In this document: one piece after another, positions 7,914-15,974 of the stretch
Position numbering within the stretch: the stretch's first letter is position 1
Layout of the letters: every line of letters begins with the position of its first letter
DNA from: Armatimonadota bacterium
GTDB taxonomy: Bacteria > Armatimonadota > Zipacnadia > JAUWAU01
Assembly (NCBI GenBank): GCA_030601885.1
Contig: JAUWAU010000012.1
Span: 62,001 to 126,000, forward strand
Reading direction: 5' to 3'
DNA: 64,000 bases
Notes under the pieces: model-generated
The model's input: the letters and a program-made list of their open reading frames with translations, nothing else
Told to the model about the DNA's origin: nothing
Database searches by the model: none
Made by a program: the position numbers and the translations under genes

Positions 7914-8591
7914 ATGGAACGCATGAGCACCGGTGTGGCCAACCTGGACGAGCTGCTTGGCGGCGGCATACCCACTGGCGCGACGGTGCTGCTCGCTGGG
8001 CCGCCAGGCGCAGGCAAGAGTATTCTGGCGCAGCAGCTCCTGTTCCACTCGGCACGCTGCGGCGGCACTGCAGTGTACTTCGTCGCGCTCGGGGAGCCGC
8101 CAGCCAAGGCAATGCGACACTGCGAGACTTTGACCTTCTTCGACGTGGCCAGCGTGAACAAGTCCGTGCACTACAAGGACATCACGGCCATCCTCCGCGA
8201 GGGCGACCTGACGAAGCTGATGCTCGCCATCAAGACAATTATCGCCGATGTGGACGCGACGGCCATTGCCATAGACAGCATCAAAGCACTCTACGACCTC
8301 GGCGTCTCTCGCGGAACCGTGCGCCAGTTCGTCTACGACCTCTCGTTCAACGTGTCCCTGGGCGCGTGCACCGCCTTCCTGGTGCGCGAGACCGCGCCGG
8401 ATGCATGCCTGCCCGACGCGCCGGAGTTCAACATCGCTGACGGCGTCATCGTGCTCGGCTGGCGCACCGTCGAGAGTGGCGAGCCCGACCGGACGCTTCG
8501 CATCCTGAAGCTCCGGGGCAGCGACCACGCGCAGGGGACATACCGGATGCGTCTCACGGCGCGCGGGGTGGAGGTGGAGGCGCGCGCTTGA
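7914..8591 (+). CDS. KaiC-like RecA-superfamily ATPase
   Basis: 225 residues, one KaiC-type domain: STGVANLDELLGGGIPTG entry, Walker A GPPGAGKS, a YFVALGE beta strand, and a Walker B-like TAIAIDSIKAL. Such single-domain KaiC homologues are ATPases used in signalling in many lineages and often sit beside response regulators, as here (88 bp after the HD-GYP gene). Four starts are possible in frame (7839 TTG, 7863 ATG, 7914 ATG, 7923 ATG). I chose 7914 because the conserved domain begins there, but 7863 has a GGGGGA site and cannot be excluded. No circadian partners are visible, so the function is unassigned. Confidence 0.85.
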   Translation: MERMSTGVANLDELLGGGIPTGATVLLAGPPGAGKSILAQQLLFHSARCGGTAVYFVALGEPPAKAMRHCETLTFFDVASVNKSVHYKDITAILREGDLTKLMLAIKTIIADVDATAIAIDSIKALYDLGVSRGTVRQFVYDLSFNVSLGACTAFLVRETAPDACLPDAPEFNIADGVIVLGWRTVESGEPDRTLRILKLRGSDHAQGTYRMRLTARGVEVEARA

Positions 8592-8748
8592 AGGTCACTT
8601 TCGCGCGCGTGCGGGGGATCGGCGGCGGGCGCGGATATCCAGGGCATCGAGAGTGCCACTTTCCCCTTCACTCACAGATACTTATCGTGAATGTCCCCGG
8701 AATACCCGGCGGTTGCCCGGTGGGTGCGCGCCGCGCAAGTGGGTGGAG

Positions 8749-9933
8749 TCATTCAGCGGCTGCGTAGCTCTTCATGGCGGCTTCGACCCCGGCGCCGCTC
8801 TCCATCTCGTGGCCCTGCCGGCGCAGCGCATCCTCGAGGGCGGTCAGCACCAGCAGGACGTTGTTCTTTGTCGATGACTCCCCCATCAGCCCGATGCGCC
8901 ATATGCGGCCCTTGAGGTCCCCGAGCCCGGCGCCGATCTCGATGTTGTAATCCTGAAGCAGCGTCTGGCGCACTTGCAGCTCGTCGATCCCCTCCGGCAC
9001 GCACACGGCGTTCAGCATCCACAGCCGATGCCCCTCCTCCACCAGCATCGACAGCCCCATGGCCTCAAGGCCGGCCACCAGCGTCTCGTGGTTGCGGCGA
9101 TGGCGCTCGAAGCGCGCGTCGAGGCCCTCCTCGTGGATCAGCCGCAGCGCCTCGCGGAGCGCGTATATCATGCTGATGGGCGCCGTATGGTGGTAGAAGC
9201 GGTCCTGGCCCCAGTAGCGCCGCACCATGGTCAAGTCCAGATACCAGCTCTGCACCTTCTTCGTCCGCGCATTCAGGACGCTCACGGCCTTGTCGCTGAG
9301 GGAGATCGGCGCCAGTCCCGGCGGGCAGCTCAGGCACTTCTGCGTGGCGCTGTAGACGGCGTCAATGCCCCAGGCGTCCGCCTGGACGGGGAAGCCGCCG
9401 AGCGACGTCACCGTGTCCACCAGCAGCAGCGCGTTCCGATCCTGGGCCATTTGCGCCAGTTGCGACAGCGGCTGCAGCACGCCGGTGGATGTCTCAGCAT
9501 GCACGACGGCGATGAGCTTCGGTCGGGAGCTCTGCAGTGCCGTCGCCACCTGCTCGGGCTCCACTATGCTGCCCCATTCGGCGCGCACCGGGACGAGCCG
9601 GCCGCCAAGGCGCTCGACGATGTCGGCCATACGCTCGCCGAACACACCGTTGATGCACACGAGCGCCTCGTCGCCGGGCTCGAGGAGGTTGCAGAGGCAC
9701 GCCTCCATGCCCGCGCTGCCCGTGGCGGACATGGGGAACGTGAGGTCGTTCTCCGTCTGAAGGAGCTGCTGGAGCAGCTCCTTCGTCTCGTCCATGATCT
9801 CGAGGAAGGCCGGATCGAGATGGCCCACCAGCGGCGTGGCCATGGCGCGGAGCACGCGCGGGTGGACGTTGCTGGGGCCGGGGCCCATGAGGATGCGAGT
9901 CGGAGGGTTGAGATCTGTTGTGTTCGTTGGCAA
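8749..9933 (-). CDS. PLP aminotransferase, alanine/serine-glyoxylate type
   Basis: 394 residues of a class V, fold-type I aminotransferase. It has the N-terminal LMGPGPSNVHPRVLRAM signature of alanine-glyoxylate and serine-glyoxylate aminotransferases, ATGSAGMEAC, cofactor Asp173 (LLVDTVTSLGG) and the Schiff-base Lys199 in SATQKCLSCPPG. It would transfer amino groups between alanine or serine and glyoxylate or hydroxypyruvate in the cytoplasm. The start is TTG 9933, supported by GAGGTGAT a few bases upstream; an ATG at residue 16 would cut into the conserved motif. It stands alone on the minus strand beside an unusual 124-bp inverted repeat. The aspartate-family phosphonate enzymes are close relatives, so the substrate is not certain. 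Confidence 0.92.
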   Translation of the reverse strand: MPTNTTDLNPPTRILMGPGPSNVHPRVLRAMATPLVGHLDPAFLEIMDETKELLQQLLQTENDLTFPMSATGSAGMEACLCNLLEPGDEALVCINGVFGERMADIVERLGGRLVPVRAEWGSIVEPEQVATALQSSRPKLIAVVHAETSTGVLQPLSQLAQMAQDRNALLLVDTVTSLGGFPVQADAWGIDAVYSATQKCLSCPPGLAPISLSDKAVSVLNARTKKVQSWYLDLTMVRRYWGQDRFYHHTAPISMIYALREALRLIHEEGLDARFERHRRNHETLVAGLEAMGLSMLVEEGHRLWMLNAVCVPEGIDELQVRQTLLQDYNIEIGAGLGDLKGRIWRIGLMGESSTKNNVLLVLTALEDALRRQGHEMESGAGVEAAMKSYAAAE

Positions 9934-9958
9934 GGGTGATCACCTCAACTAGAACTAG

Positions 9959-10082
9959 AACTAGGGACAGTCACCTATTTCCTGACAGAAGACGTCCTGC
10001 TGGCAATGCCTGGCGATCTCACATGATGCCAACTCCGGAAGCACGATGCCTGCCCTCCGGAAATAGGTGACTGTCCCTAGTT
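9959..10082. repeat. 124-bp inverted-repeat element, 24-bp perfect arms
   Basis: Perfect 24-bp arms (core GGGACAGTCACCTATTTCC and its complement) flank a 76-base centre. The outer left side carries AACTAG repeated three times. It fills the space between the upstream end of the aminotransferase gene and the 3' end of the sulfatase. The core GACAGTCACC recurs in the palindrome at 14185-14211. REP sequences and small non-autonomous elements have this look. No transposase is present. Confidence 0.8.
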
Positions 10083-10084
10083 TT

Positions 10085-11446
10085 TTAGTTTTTCCTGCGT
10101 TGGCGACGCGCCCTGGTCCACACGGGCTCGACCATCTCGGATTCCCACTTGGCGAGAGCCCCAGTCAGGCGCTTGACCATGTTGGGCTTCGCCTGGGCCA
10201 GGTCGGCCGCCTCGCTGATGTCGGCGGCGAGGTCGTAGAGCTCCGGGGGGTTATCGCCAAGCCGCACCAGCTTCCAGTCGCGGCCGCGCATGGCGTGGTT
10301 CGTGCCGCTGCGCCAGAAGAGCGTGCCGTGCGGTCGGGCATCTTTCTTGCCTGTCACGTACGGCAGCAGGTCCACGCCGTCAATGACGCGGTCCCCCGGC
10401 AACCTCCCGCCCCCGGCGACCACGGCGGTGGGCAGAATGTCGAGCGCAATGACGGGCTTGTCGTACGTCTTGTTTGCTGGGATGCGCTCGGGCCACTGGA
10501 TCATGAAGGGCACGCGAATCCCGCCCTCATACATGCTGCCCTTGCCGGCTCGAAGCGGATCATTGATGGAGCCGTTGGCATTCTCGGGGCCGCCGTTGTC
10601 GTCGATGAAGAACAGGAGCGTGTCTCGTTCCAGGCCGAACTCCCTCAGTTTCCCCAGCACCGCCCCAACGCCATCGTCCATGGCGCTCAGCATCGCCGCG
10701 TACGTGCGTCGCTTCTCGTCGGCGATGTCGGGAAAGCGGTCCAGGTACTTCTGCGGCGCCTGCATGGGCGTATGCACGGCATTGTAGGACAGGTACAGGT
10801 AGAAGGGCTCGTTGCCATGTCTGTCTATGAAGGCGACGGCCTCGCGGCTGAATGCGTCCGTGAGGTAGTCCTTCTCGTCCACGGGCTCCTCGCCGCGGAG
10901 GATGGGATTAAAGGTGCCGAGGCCCGGGTCTATGTACGAATGCCCGCCGTGCAGGAAGCCGAAGAACTCGTCGAAGCCGCGCTTGAAGGGGTGAAAGTGA
11001 GGGAAGATCCCCTGGTGCCATTTGCCGACGGCGCCCGTGACGTAGCCGGCCGCCTTCAGAAGGTCGGCGATGGTCACCTCCGTGAGCGGCAGGCCGACGT
11101 GCTCCTCCAGGCCCTGCGGAGGCGGCCCGGTGTTGAACTCGTGGCCGAAGCGCTGCTGATATCGGCCGGTCATGAGACCTGCTCGCGTCGGACTGCACAC
11201 CGGGCAGGAGACGTACCCGTTGGTGAACCGAACGCCGTTTTGCGCAATCGAGTCGATGTTAGGCGTCGGGATGTCCTTGCAGCCGTGGACCCCGATGTCC
11301 GAGTAGCCCATGTCGTCCACGATGATGACGACGATGTTGGGCTTGCGCTCGGCAGCGTGGAGTCGGCGGGCCATGAGCCCGGCCATGCCGGCGCCTGCTG
11401 CGGTGAGGAACTTTCTCCGGTCAACGCGTCTGCTGCGGGATGACAT
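10085..11446 (-). CDS. Tat-exported Cys-type sulfatase
   Basis: 453 residues after choosing ATG 11446, which has an excellent GGAGGTGA site; the ORF track adds 58 spurious residues. A twin-arginine signal (RRVDRRKFL followed by a hydrophobic stretch) exports it. The mature protein begins KPNIVVIIVDDMGYSDIG, where the two Asp bind calcium, followed by the modification motif CSPTRAGLMTGR. Cys is the formylglycine precursor. VGKWH and the late HDGGPENAN-type metal site (IDDNGGPENANGS) are also present. It hydrolyses sulfate esters, probably of sulfated polysaccharides, in the periplasm. It resembles arylsulfatase A / GalNAc-6-sulfatase relatives. No formylglycine-generating enzyme is in the window; that gene would have to be elsewhere. 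Confidence 0.95.
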   Translation of the reverse strand: MSSRSRRVDRRKFLTAAGAGMAGLMARRLHAAERKPNIVVIIVDDMGYSDIGVHGCKDIPTPNIDSIAQNGVRFTNGYVSCPVCSPTRAGLMTGRYQQRFGHEFNTGPPPQGLEEHVGLPLTEVTIADLLKAAGYVTGAVGKWHQGIFPHFHPFKRGFDEFFGFLHGGHSYIDPGLGTFNPILRGEEPVDEKDYLTDAFSREAVAFIDRHGNEPFYLYLSYNAVHTPMQAPQKYLDRFPDIADEKRRTYAAMLSAMDDGVGAVLGKLREFGLERDTLLFFIDDNGGPENANGSINDPLRAGKGSMYEGGIRVPFMIQWPERIPANKTYDKPVIALDILPTAVVAGGGRLPGDRVIDGVDLLPYVTGKKDARPHGTLFWRSGTNHAMRGRDWKLVRLGDNPPELYDLAADISEAADLAQAKPNMVKRLTGALAKWESEMVEPVWTRARRQRRKN

Positions 11447-11560
11447 GGACTCACCTCCGGCTGATGATGGGCCGTGGCGTTGCGTTCGACGTTGTCGAAG
11501 GCGATCCTTCTCGCCTCGAGTGCCGCCGGCGTCGAAAGCCGGCAGGGAGGGAGGAGGGGA

Positions 11561-11998
11561 ATGGCGGAGAATGCGGAGGTCGAAGTGCCGAAAGGAGTTG
11601 GCGAGACACTGCGAGACCAACTGATCGATCTGGCGCGCGAAGCCCGGCTCAAGGCGTACGCGCCGTACTCCGGCTTCAGGGTAGGAGCAGCCGCGCTCTT
11701 TGAGGACGGCCGGACGTACGGAGGCTGCAACGTTGAGAACGCGTCCTCGGGCGCGACGCGCTGTGCGGAGCAGGTGGCCATCTGCAGCGGCGTCGCCGCT
11801 GGCTGCCGACGTCTGAGAGCCGTCGCCGTCGTGTGCGAGAGCGATTCACCGGTGTGGCCGTGCGGGATCTGCCTGCAGGTCATTCGCGAGTTCGGGCCGG
11901 ATGCCATGGTCATTGCCGCGACGGTGGACGGCGCGGTCGAGGAGGCGTCGATGCGCGAACTGCTGCCACGGCCGTTTGGACCGTCGGCGCTGGCGTGA
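11561..11998 (+). CDS. cdd: Cytidine deaminase
   Basis: 145-residue small, tetrameric-type cytidine deaminase, which converts (deoxy)cytidine to (deoxy)uridine in pyrimidine salvage. Start ATG 11561 follows GGGAGGAGGGGA. The domain begins with ARLKAYAPYSGFRVGAA, then CNVENASSGATRCAEQVAI. In this type the zinc ligand is Cys in the C-A-E motif, and Glu is catalytic. PCGICLQ supplies the other two cysteines. Residues 1-20 form a short acidic extension. The adjacent purB gene is in the same direction but separated by a repeat-bearing spacer. Confidence 0.95.
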   Translation: MAENAEVEVPKGVGETLRDQLIDLAREARLKAYAPYSGFRVGAAALFEDGRTYGGCNVENASSGATRCAEQVAICSGVAAGCRRLRAVAVVCESDSPVWPCGICLQVIREFGPDAMVIAATVDGAVEEASMRELLPRPFGPSALA

Positions 11999-12034
11999 CG
12001 ACCTGACGGTGCGTCCTGGCTGAAGCGAACGGCA

Positions 12035-12064
12035 ACACTGGTAGCAAGCTACCAGTGCCACACC
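12035..12064. repeat. Short copy of GTGGCACGG-family palindrome
   Basis: ACTGGTAGCAAGCTACCAGT is a perfect hairpin-forming palindrome, followed by GCCACACC. It matches the right-hand module of the composite repeats at 23.7, 40.5 and 49.0 kb, with CCC/GGG changed to CCA/TGG in a compensated way. It lies in the spacer before purB. Confidence 0.65.
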
Positions 12065-12089
12065 AACTGCTCGACAAGGGAGCTGCACC

Positions 12090-13481
12090 ATGCAGATCGA
12101 CCTCTACGATTGCGTGAGCCCGTTGGACTTTCGCTACTACGGCGCTGATGAGCGGATGCGGGAGCGCCTCGGGCCGTACGTGAGCGAGCGCGCCCGCGTC
12201 GCCTCGGAGGCACAGGTCGAGGTCGCGTTGGCGAAAGTGCTGGCCCGGCGCGGCATCTGCCCGGAGAGCGCCGCGGCGGAGATCGAGAAGGCGGCCGGAG
12301 AGGTCACGGCCGAAGAGGTGGCCGAGGAGGAAGCGCGCATCAAGCACAACATCCGCGCGCTGGTGAACTGCATTCGGCGTCGCGTGCGCGATGACGCGAA
12401 GCCCTACGTGCACTTCACCGCCACCTCGTTCGACATCATTGACACGGCCACGGCGTGGCGCTTCAAGCGGGTGTCTGCCGATGTCGTCGTTCCCGACTTG
12501 AAGGAGCTGCTGCGCGTGCTCATCGACATCACGCGGCGCGAGAAGGACACGCTGCAGATGGGCCGCACACATGGACAGCACGCCGTGCCCATCACCTTCG
12601 GGTTCGCCATGGCGGAGTACGTCAGCCGGCTCGGCAACCGCATTCAGGCCATCGAGACGACGGCTGAGAGCCTTCGCGGGAAGGTCTCCGGCGCCGTGGG
12701 CGCGTACAACGCCAGCGCGATATTCTGCGAGGATGCCGATGCCTTCGAGCGCGAAGTCCTGGCCGAGCTGTCGCTGGAGCCGTCAACGCACTCAACGCAG
12801 ATCGTCGAGCCGGAGTACGTCGCCGACTTCGTCCATGCGCTCATCTCATGCTTCGGTGTCCTGGCCAACCTCGCCGACGATCTGCGGCATCTGCAGCGAA
12901 CGGAGATCGCCGAGGTGGCGGAGGCCTTCGAAAAGGAGCAGGTCGGCTCGTCCACCATGCCGCACAAGCGGAATCCGTGGAACTTCGAGAACGTTAAGAG
13001 CATGTGGAAGAAATTCATGCCCCAGATGGTCACCGTCTACTGCGACCAGATCTCGGAGCATCAGCGGGATCTCTCCAACTCCTGCTCGCAGCGGTTCATC
13101 CCGGAGATCATCACCGCGCTGGTGTGCACCGTGGATCGGCTCCGGCGCGTTTGCAGCCGCCTGGTGACCGACGAGGAGGCCATGCAGCGGAACTTCGATA
13201 TGACCGGCGGCATGGTGGCGGCAGAACCCGCCTACATACTCCTGGCAGCGTACGGTCATCCGGACGCCCACGAGGCCATGAGGCAATTGACGCTCGAGGC
13301 GCAGAGGAGCGGAAAGGCGCTGTGGGAGCTCATCAGCACCTCCGAGGAGCTGGCGCCCTACCTCGAGCGCATGACACCGCGACAGCGGGACATGCTCCGC
13401 GATCCGGCGAGCTACTGCGGCCTGGCGGTCGAGAAGACGGAGAAGGTGTGCGAGCACTGGGAGCAGGCGCTCGGCTTGTAG
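12090..13481 (+). CDS. purB: Adenylosuccinate lyase
   Basis: 463 residues of the fumarase/aspartase superfamily, cytoplasmic, acting twice in purine synthesis (SAICAR and adenylosuccinate cleavage). The signature loop GSSTMPHKRNP with the catalytic serine is present, as is MGRTHGQHAVPITFG with the catalytic histidine, and HFTATSFDIIDTA. The length matches PurB and is shorter than ArgH-type relatives with other N-termini. Start ATG 12090 follows AAGGGAG. An anchored hexapeptide protein follows 28 bp later and may be co-transcribed, but no other purine gene is adjacent. Confidence 0.95.
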   Translation: MQIDLYDCVSPLDFRYYGADERMRERLGPYVSERARVASEAQVEVALAKVLARRGICPESAAAEIEKAAGEVTAEEVAEEEARIKHNIRALVNCIRRRVRDDAKPYVHFTATSFDIIDTATAWRFKRVSADVVVPDLKELLRVLIDITRREKDTLQMGRTHGQHAVPITFGFAMAEYVSRLGNRIQAIETTAESLRGKVSGAVGAYNASAIFCEDADAFEREVLAELSLEPSTHSTQIVEPEYVADFVHALISCFGVLANLADDLRHLQRTEIAEVAEAFEKEQVGSSTMPHKRNPWNFENVKSMWKKFMPQMVTVYCDQISEHQRDLSNSCSQRFIPEIITALVCTVDRLRRVCSRLVTDEEAMQRNFDMTGGMVAAEPAYILLAAYGHPDAHEAMRQLTLEAQRSGKALWELISTSEELAPYLERMTPRQRDMLRDPASYCGLAVEKTEKVCEHWEQALGL

Positions 13482-13509
13482 AACTGCATCGAAAGGTGCG
13501 CGGACAGCC

Positions 13510-14196
13510 ATGACAGGAAAGCACGTTATCGTCCTCGGCATTGCTACCCTCGTCGTCCTCGCCGTCTCTTGGATGATGACTCCGTCCGGCTCCAGGGCTC
13601 AGCAGCGGAGCAGGCACAACATCCACGCGACGGCCGACATCCATCCCTCCGTGATCCTCGAGGGAGAGGTAACGGTCGGCGCCTACACCAAGATCGGCGC
13701 CGGCACCGTCATCACGGGCAAGGTGACGATTGGCCACCACACGCTCGTCCAGTGCAATACGACGATCCGTGGCCGGAACCAGATCGGCAATTACGTCCAT
13801 ATCTACGACAACGTGTGCATCGAGGGCGGCCGACCGGCGAAGAGCGGCTCGACGACGAACGAAGCGGCCGACCAGTCCATCATCGGCGACTACTGCTGGG
13901 TCAACCATGGCGCCACGATGCACGGGACGCAGCTCGCGGATGAGGCGGCGCTCGGGCTGAATGTGTGCTGCGACTACAACACGCGCCTCGGCAAGGGGGC
14001 GGTGCTCGCCAACGGGAGTGCCACGCACGTCGATCAGGTGATCCCGGAGAACAGCTTCGCTGAGGGCGTGCCGGCTGTAGTGAAGAAGCGCGACATCACG
14101 GATGCAGACCGGGCGGCATACTTCGGGCTGGTGCCCGCCGAGTGGACGCGCTACACGGGGGAGAGAACGGAACAGAGCAGCCAGAAAAAACGGTGA
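13510..14196 (+). CDS. Membrane-anchored gamma-carbonic-anhydrase-like hexapeptide protein
   Basis: 228 residues. Residues 5-24 (VIVLGIATLVVLAVSWMM) form a signal anchor, which is unusual for this fold. From about 35 the hexapeptide pattern is clear (ATADIHPSVILEGEV, VGAYTKIGAGTVITG, IGHHTLVQC), giving a left-handed beta helix. VNHGATMHG matches the spacing of two zinc histidines in gamma-class carbonic anhydrases, and GNYVHIYDNV may supply the third. A C-terminal tail (ITDADRAAYFG) follows. It could be an exported carbonic anhydrase-like protein or a sugar-nucleotide acyltransferase with an anchor. The stop codon lies inside a perfect palindrome. Function is unproven; fold assignment is strong. 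Confidence 0.8.
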   Translation: MTGKHVIVLGIATLVVLAVSWMMTPSGSRAQQRSRHNIHATADIHPSVILEGEVTVGAYTKIGAGTVITGKVTIGHHTLVQCNTTIRGRNQIGNYVHIYDNVCIEGGRPAKSGSTTNEAADQSIIGDYCWVNHGATMHGTQLADEAALGLNVCCDYNTRLGKGAVLANGSATHVDQVIPENSFAEGVPAVVKKRDITDADRAAYFGLVPAEWTRYTGERTEQSSQKKR

Positions 14197-14211
14197 CTGT
14201 CACCGTTTTTT
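14185..14211. repeat. AAAAAACGGTGAC perfect palindrome
   Basis: Perfect 13-bp arms with a single central base, A-rich on one side and T-rich on the other, so it could stop transcription in both directions. It overlaps the stop codon of the hexapeptide gene, and the next gene starts 15 bp later with its own GGAGG site. The core GTGACTGTCACC is shared with the 124-bp element at 9959. Confidence 0.75.
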
Positions 14212-14226
14212 CCAGGAGGGCCGACG

Positions 14227-14799
14227 ATGACAATCGAGAGCTTCACAGCGGACTACCTGGACGCACTCAAGGCCGACATCGACGCTATCCCGATGGGTGA
14301 CGTCAAAGCCATCGTTGAGACGATCAATGACGCCTGGCAGAACGACAAGCAGATCTTCGTCATCGGCAACGGCGGCAGCGCGGCCACGGCGGCCCACTTC
14401 GTCTGCGACCTGGCAAAGGGGACGCTGGGACACAAAGGCGACGCGAAAAAGCGCCGGTTCAAGGCCATGACGTTGGCCGACAACGTCTCGCTCACCACTG
14501 CCTGGGCGAACGACACCTCGTACGACAACATCTTCTCGGAGCAGCTCGCCAACTTCGTCAATGAGGGCGACGTGGTCATCGGCATCTCCGCCAGCGGCGA
14601 GTCGCCGAACATCATCAAGGCCATCGAGCTGGCCAACGAGCGTGGCGCGCGGACCATCGGCTTCTGCGGCTTCGGCGGCGGCCGCCTGCAGCAACTCGCC
14701 CACCAGCACATCACCGTGGACAGCGACCATTACGGCCGCGTCGAAGACGTGCACCTCGTGCTGGCGCATCTGATTTGCTACTACTTCCAGCAGTTGTAG
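14227..14799 (+). CDS. gmhA: Phosphoheptose isomerase (SIS domain)
   Basis: 190 residues, the usual GmhA length. It isomerises sedoheptulose 7-phosphate to heptose 7-phosphate, the first step to ADP- or GDP-heptose for surface glycans. The SIS fold shows GNGGSAATAAHF (phosphate-binding), DLAKGTLG, LADNVSLTTAWAND and GISASGESPNIIKAIE, and C-terminal VEDVHLVLAHLICYYF. Start ATG 14227 has GGAGGG. It is followed by a zinc dehydrogenase. No other heptose genes (HldE, HldD, GmhB) are adjacent, so it could also serve a different sugar phosphate. Confidence 0.9.
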   Translation: MTIESFTADYLDALKADIDAIPMGDVKAIVETINDAWQNDKQIFVIGNGGSAATAAHFVCDLAKGTLGHKGDAKKRRFKAMTLADNVSLTTAWANDTSYDNIFSEQLANFVNEGDVVIGISASGESPNIIKAIELANERGARTIGFCGFGGGRLQQLAHQHITVDSDHYGRVEDVHLVLAHLICYYFQQL

Positions 14800-14887
14800 C
14801 GCCTGGCTGCATCGGCGTAGGCACCCAGCGCCACACTGCCGATCGGCCGACTTCAGGCAGTCAGCACAGCGTGGGAGCCGTCGAACC

Positions 14888-15904
14888 ATGAAAAAAGCAG
14901 TCATCACCGGCGAGAGACAGGCCGCGGTCGTCGATGTCCCGGATCCTGGGTCCAAGGAAGATTGGGCGCTGGTCAAGGTGCACGTGGCGCCCATGTGCAC
15001 CGAGTACAAGGGCTTCGTGGCCGGACGCAAAAGCGAGTTCCTCGGCCACGAGGCCGTCGGCGAGGTCGTGGAGGTGGCGCAGCCCGGCAAGGTCGAGGTG
15101 GGCGACCGGGTCGTCGTGCAGCCGCAGTACCCGTGCGGGAACTGCCGGCTTTGCATCTCCGGCAACTACATCCGCTGCCAGAACAACCACAACTTCGCCG
15201 AGTTCGTCGGATCCCCCGAGGGGCGCGCCACGATGGCGCAGTATCTGCTGAAGCCGTCGTGGCTGCTTTCGCAGATCCCGGACGCGGTCAGCTACGAGCA
15301 CGCCTCCCTGGCGCTGTGCGCCTTGGGGCCATCGTTCGCGGCGCTTGAGGTCGCGGGCCTCAGCGCCTTCGACACGGTGCTCATAACAGGCATGGGCCCG
15401 GTCGGCCTCGGCGGCGTGGTGAACGCGCGCTTCCGCGGCGCCCGCGTCATCGCGGTGGAGTCCGTGCCCTGGCGGGTCGAGCGAGCGAAGGAGCTTGGGG
15501 CCGAATGCGTCATCGATCCCGGCGACGAAGACGCCGTGCAGCAGATCATGGACTTCACCGATGGCAAAGGCGTGGACTGCGCCGTAGACTGCGCTGGCAG
15601 CGTTAAGGCGCAGCGCCTGTGCATCGACGCGACGCGCCGACTGGGCACGGTCGTGTGCGTCGGCGAATGCGGGGACGAGCTCACCATCAAAGGCAGCCCC
15701 GATCTGATCCGCACGGGGATTACGCTCACCGGCGCGTGGCATTACAACCTCAACGATTTTCCCAAGGTCATGAAGGTGATCCAGGAATCGCCGCTCATCG
15801 ACTCGCTCTTCAGCCACGTCTTCCCCATGAGCCAGATCCAGGAGGCGTTCGAGACGTCGGCCTCGCACGAATGCGCCAAGGTGTTGCTGAAGCCGTGGGA
15901 GTGA
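14888..15904 (+). CDS. Zinc-dependent alcohol/sugar dehydrogenase (MDR family)
   Basis: 338 residues of the medium-chain dehydrogenase family. A catalytic-domain segment has GHEAVGEVVEV and CGNCRLCISGNYIRC, the four-cysteine structural zinc site. The Rossmann region has GMGPVGLGGVVNA with NAD(P)-binding glycines, followed by VIAVESVPWRVERAKELGA. The first zinc ligand is probably Cys37 (APMCTEYK) with the GHE histidine. The family oxidises polyols, alcohols and sugars; relatives include threonine and sorbitol dehydrogenases. It follows gmhA by 88 bp. An upstream GGAG is 12 bp from ATG, so translation initiation may be weak. The substrate is not predictable. Confidence 0.92.
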   Translation: MKKAVITGERQAAVVDVPDPGSKEDWALVKVHVAPMCTEYKGFVAGRKSEFLGHEAVGEVVEVAQPGKVEVGDRVVVQPQYPCGNCRLCISGNYIRCQNNHNFAEFVGSPEGRATMAQYLLKPSWLLSQIPDAVSYEHASLALCALGPSFAALEVAGLSAFDTVLITGMGPVGLGGVVNARFRGARVIAVESVPWRVERAKELGAECVIDPGDEDAVQQIMDFTDGKGVDCAVDCAGSVKAQRLCIDATRRLGTVVCVGECGDELTIKGSPDLIRTGITLTGAWHYNLNDFPKVMKVIQESPLIDSLFSHVFPMSQIQEAFETSASHECAKVLLKPWE

Positions 15905-15974
15905 GAGGCAAGGAGAAAGGAAAAAGGTGAGAGGAGAAGACGACACGGCGGCCGACCAGACGCGCGTGAGAGTG

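Noticed and set aside
10067-11443. 458-residue plus-strand ORF opposite the sulfatase
   Set aside because: Antisense shadow; the minus strand has a Tat signal, CSPTR motif and a perfect ribosome site.
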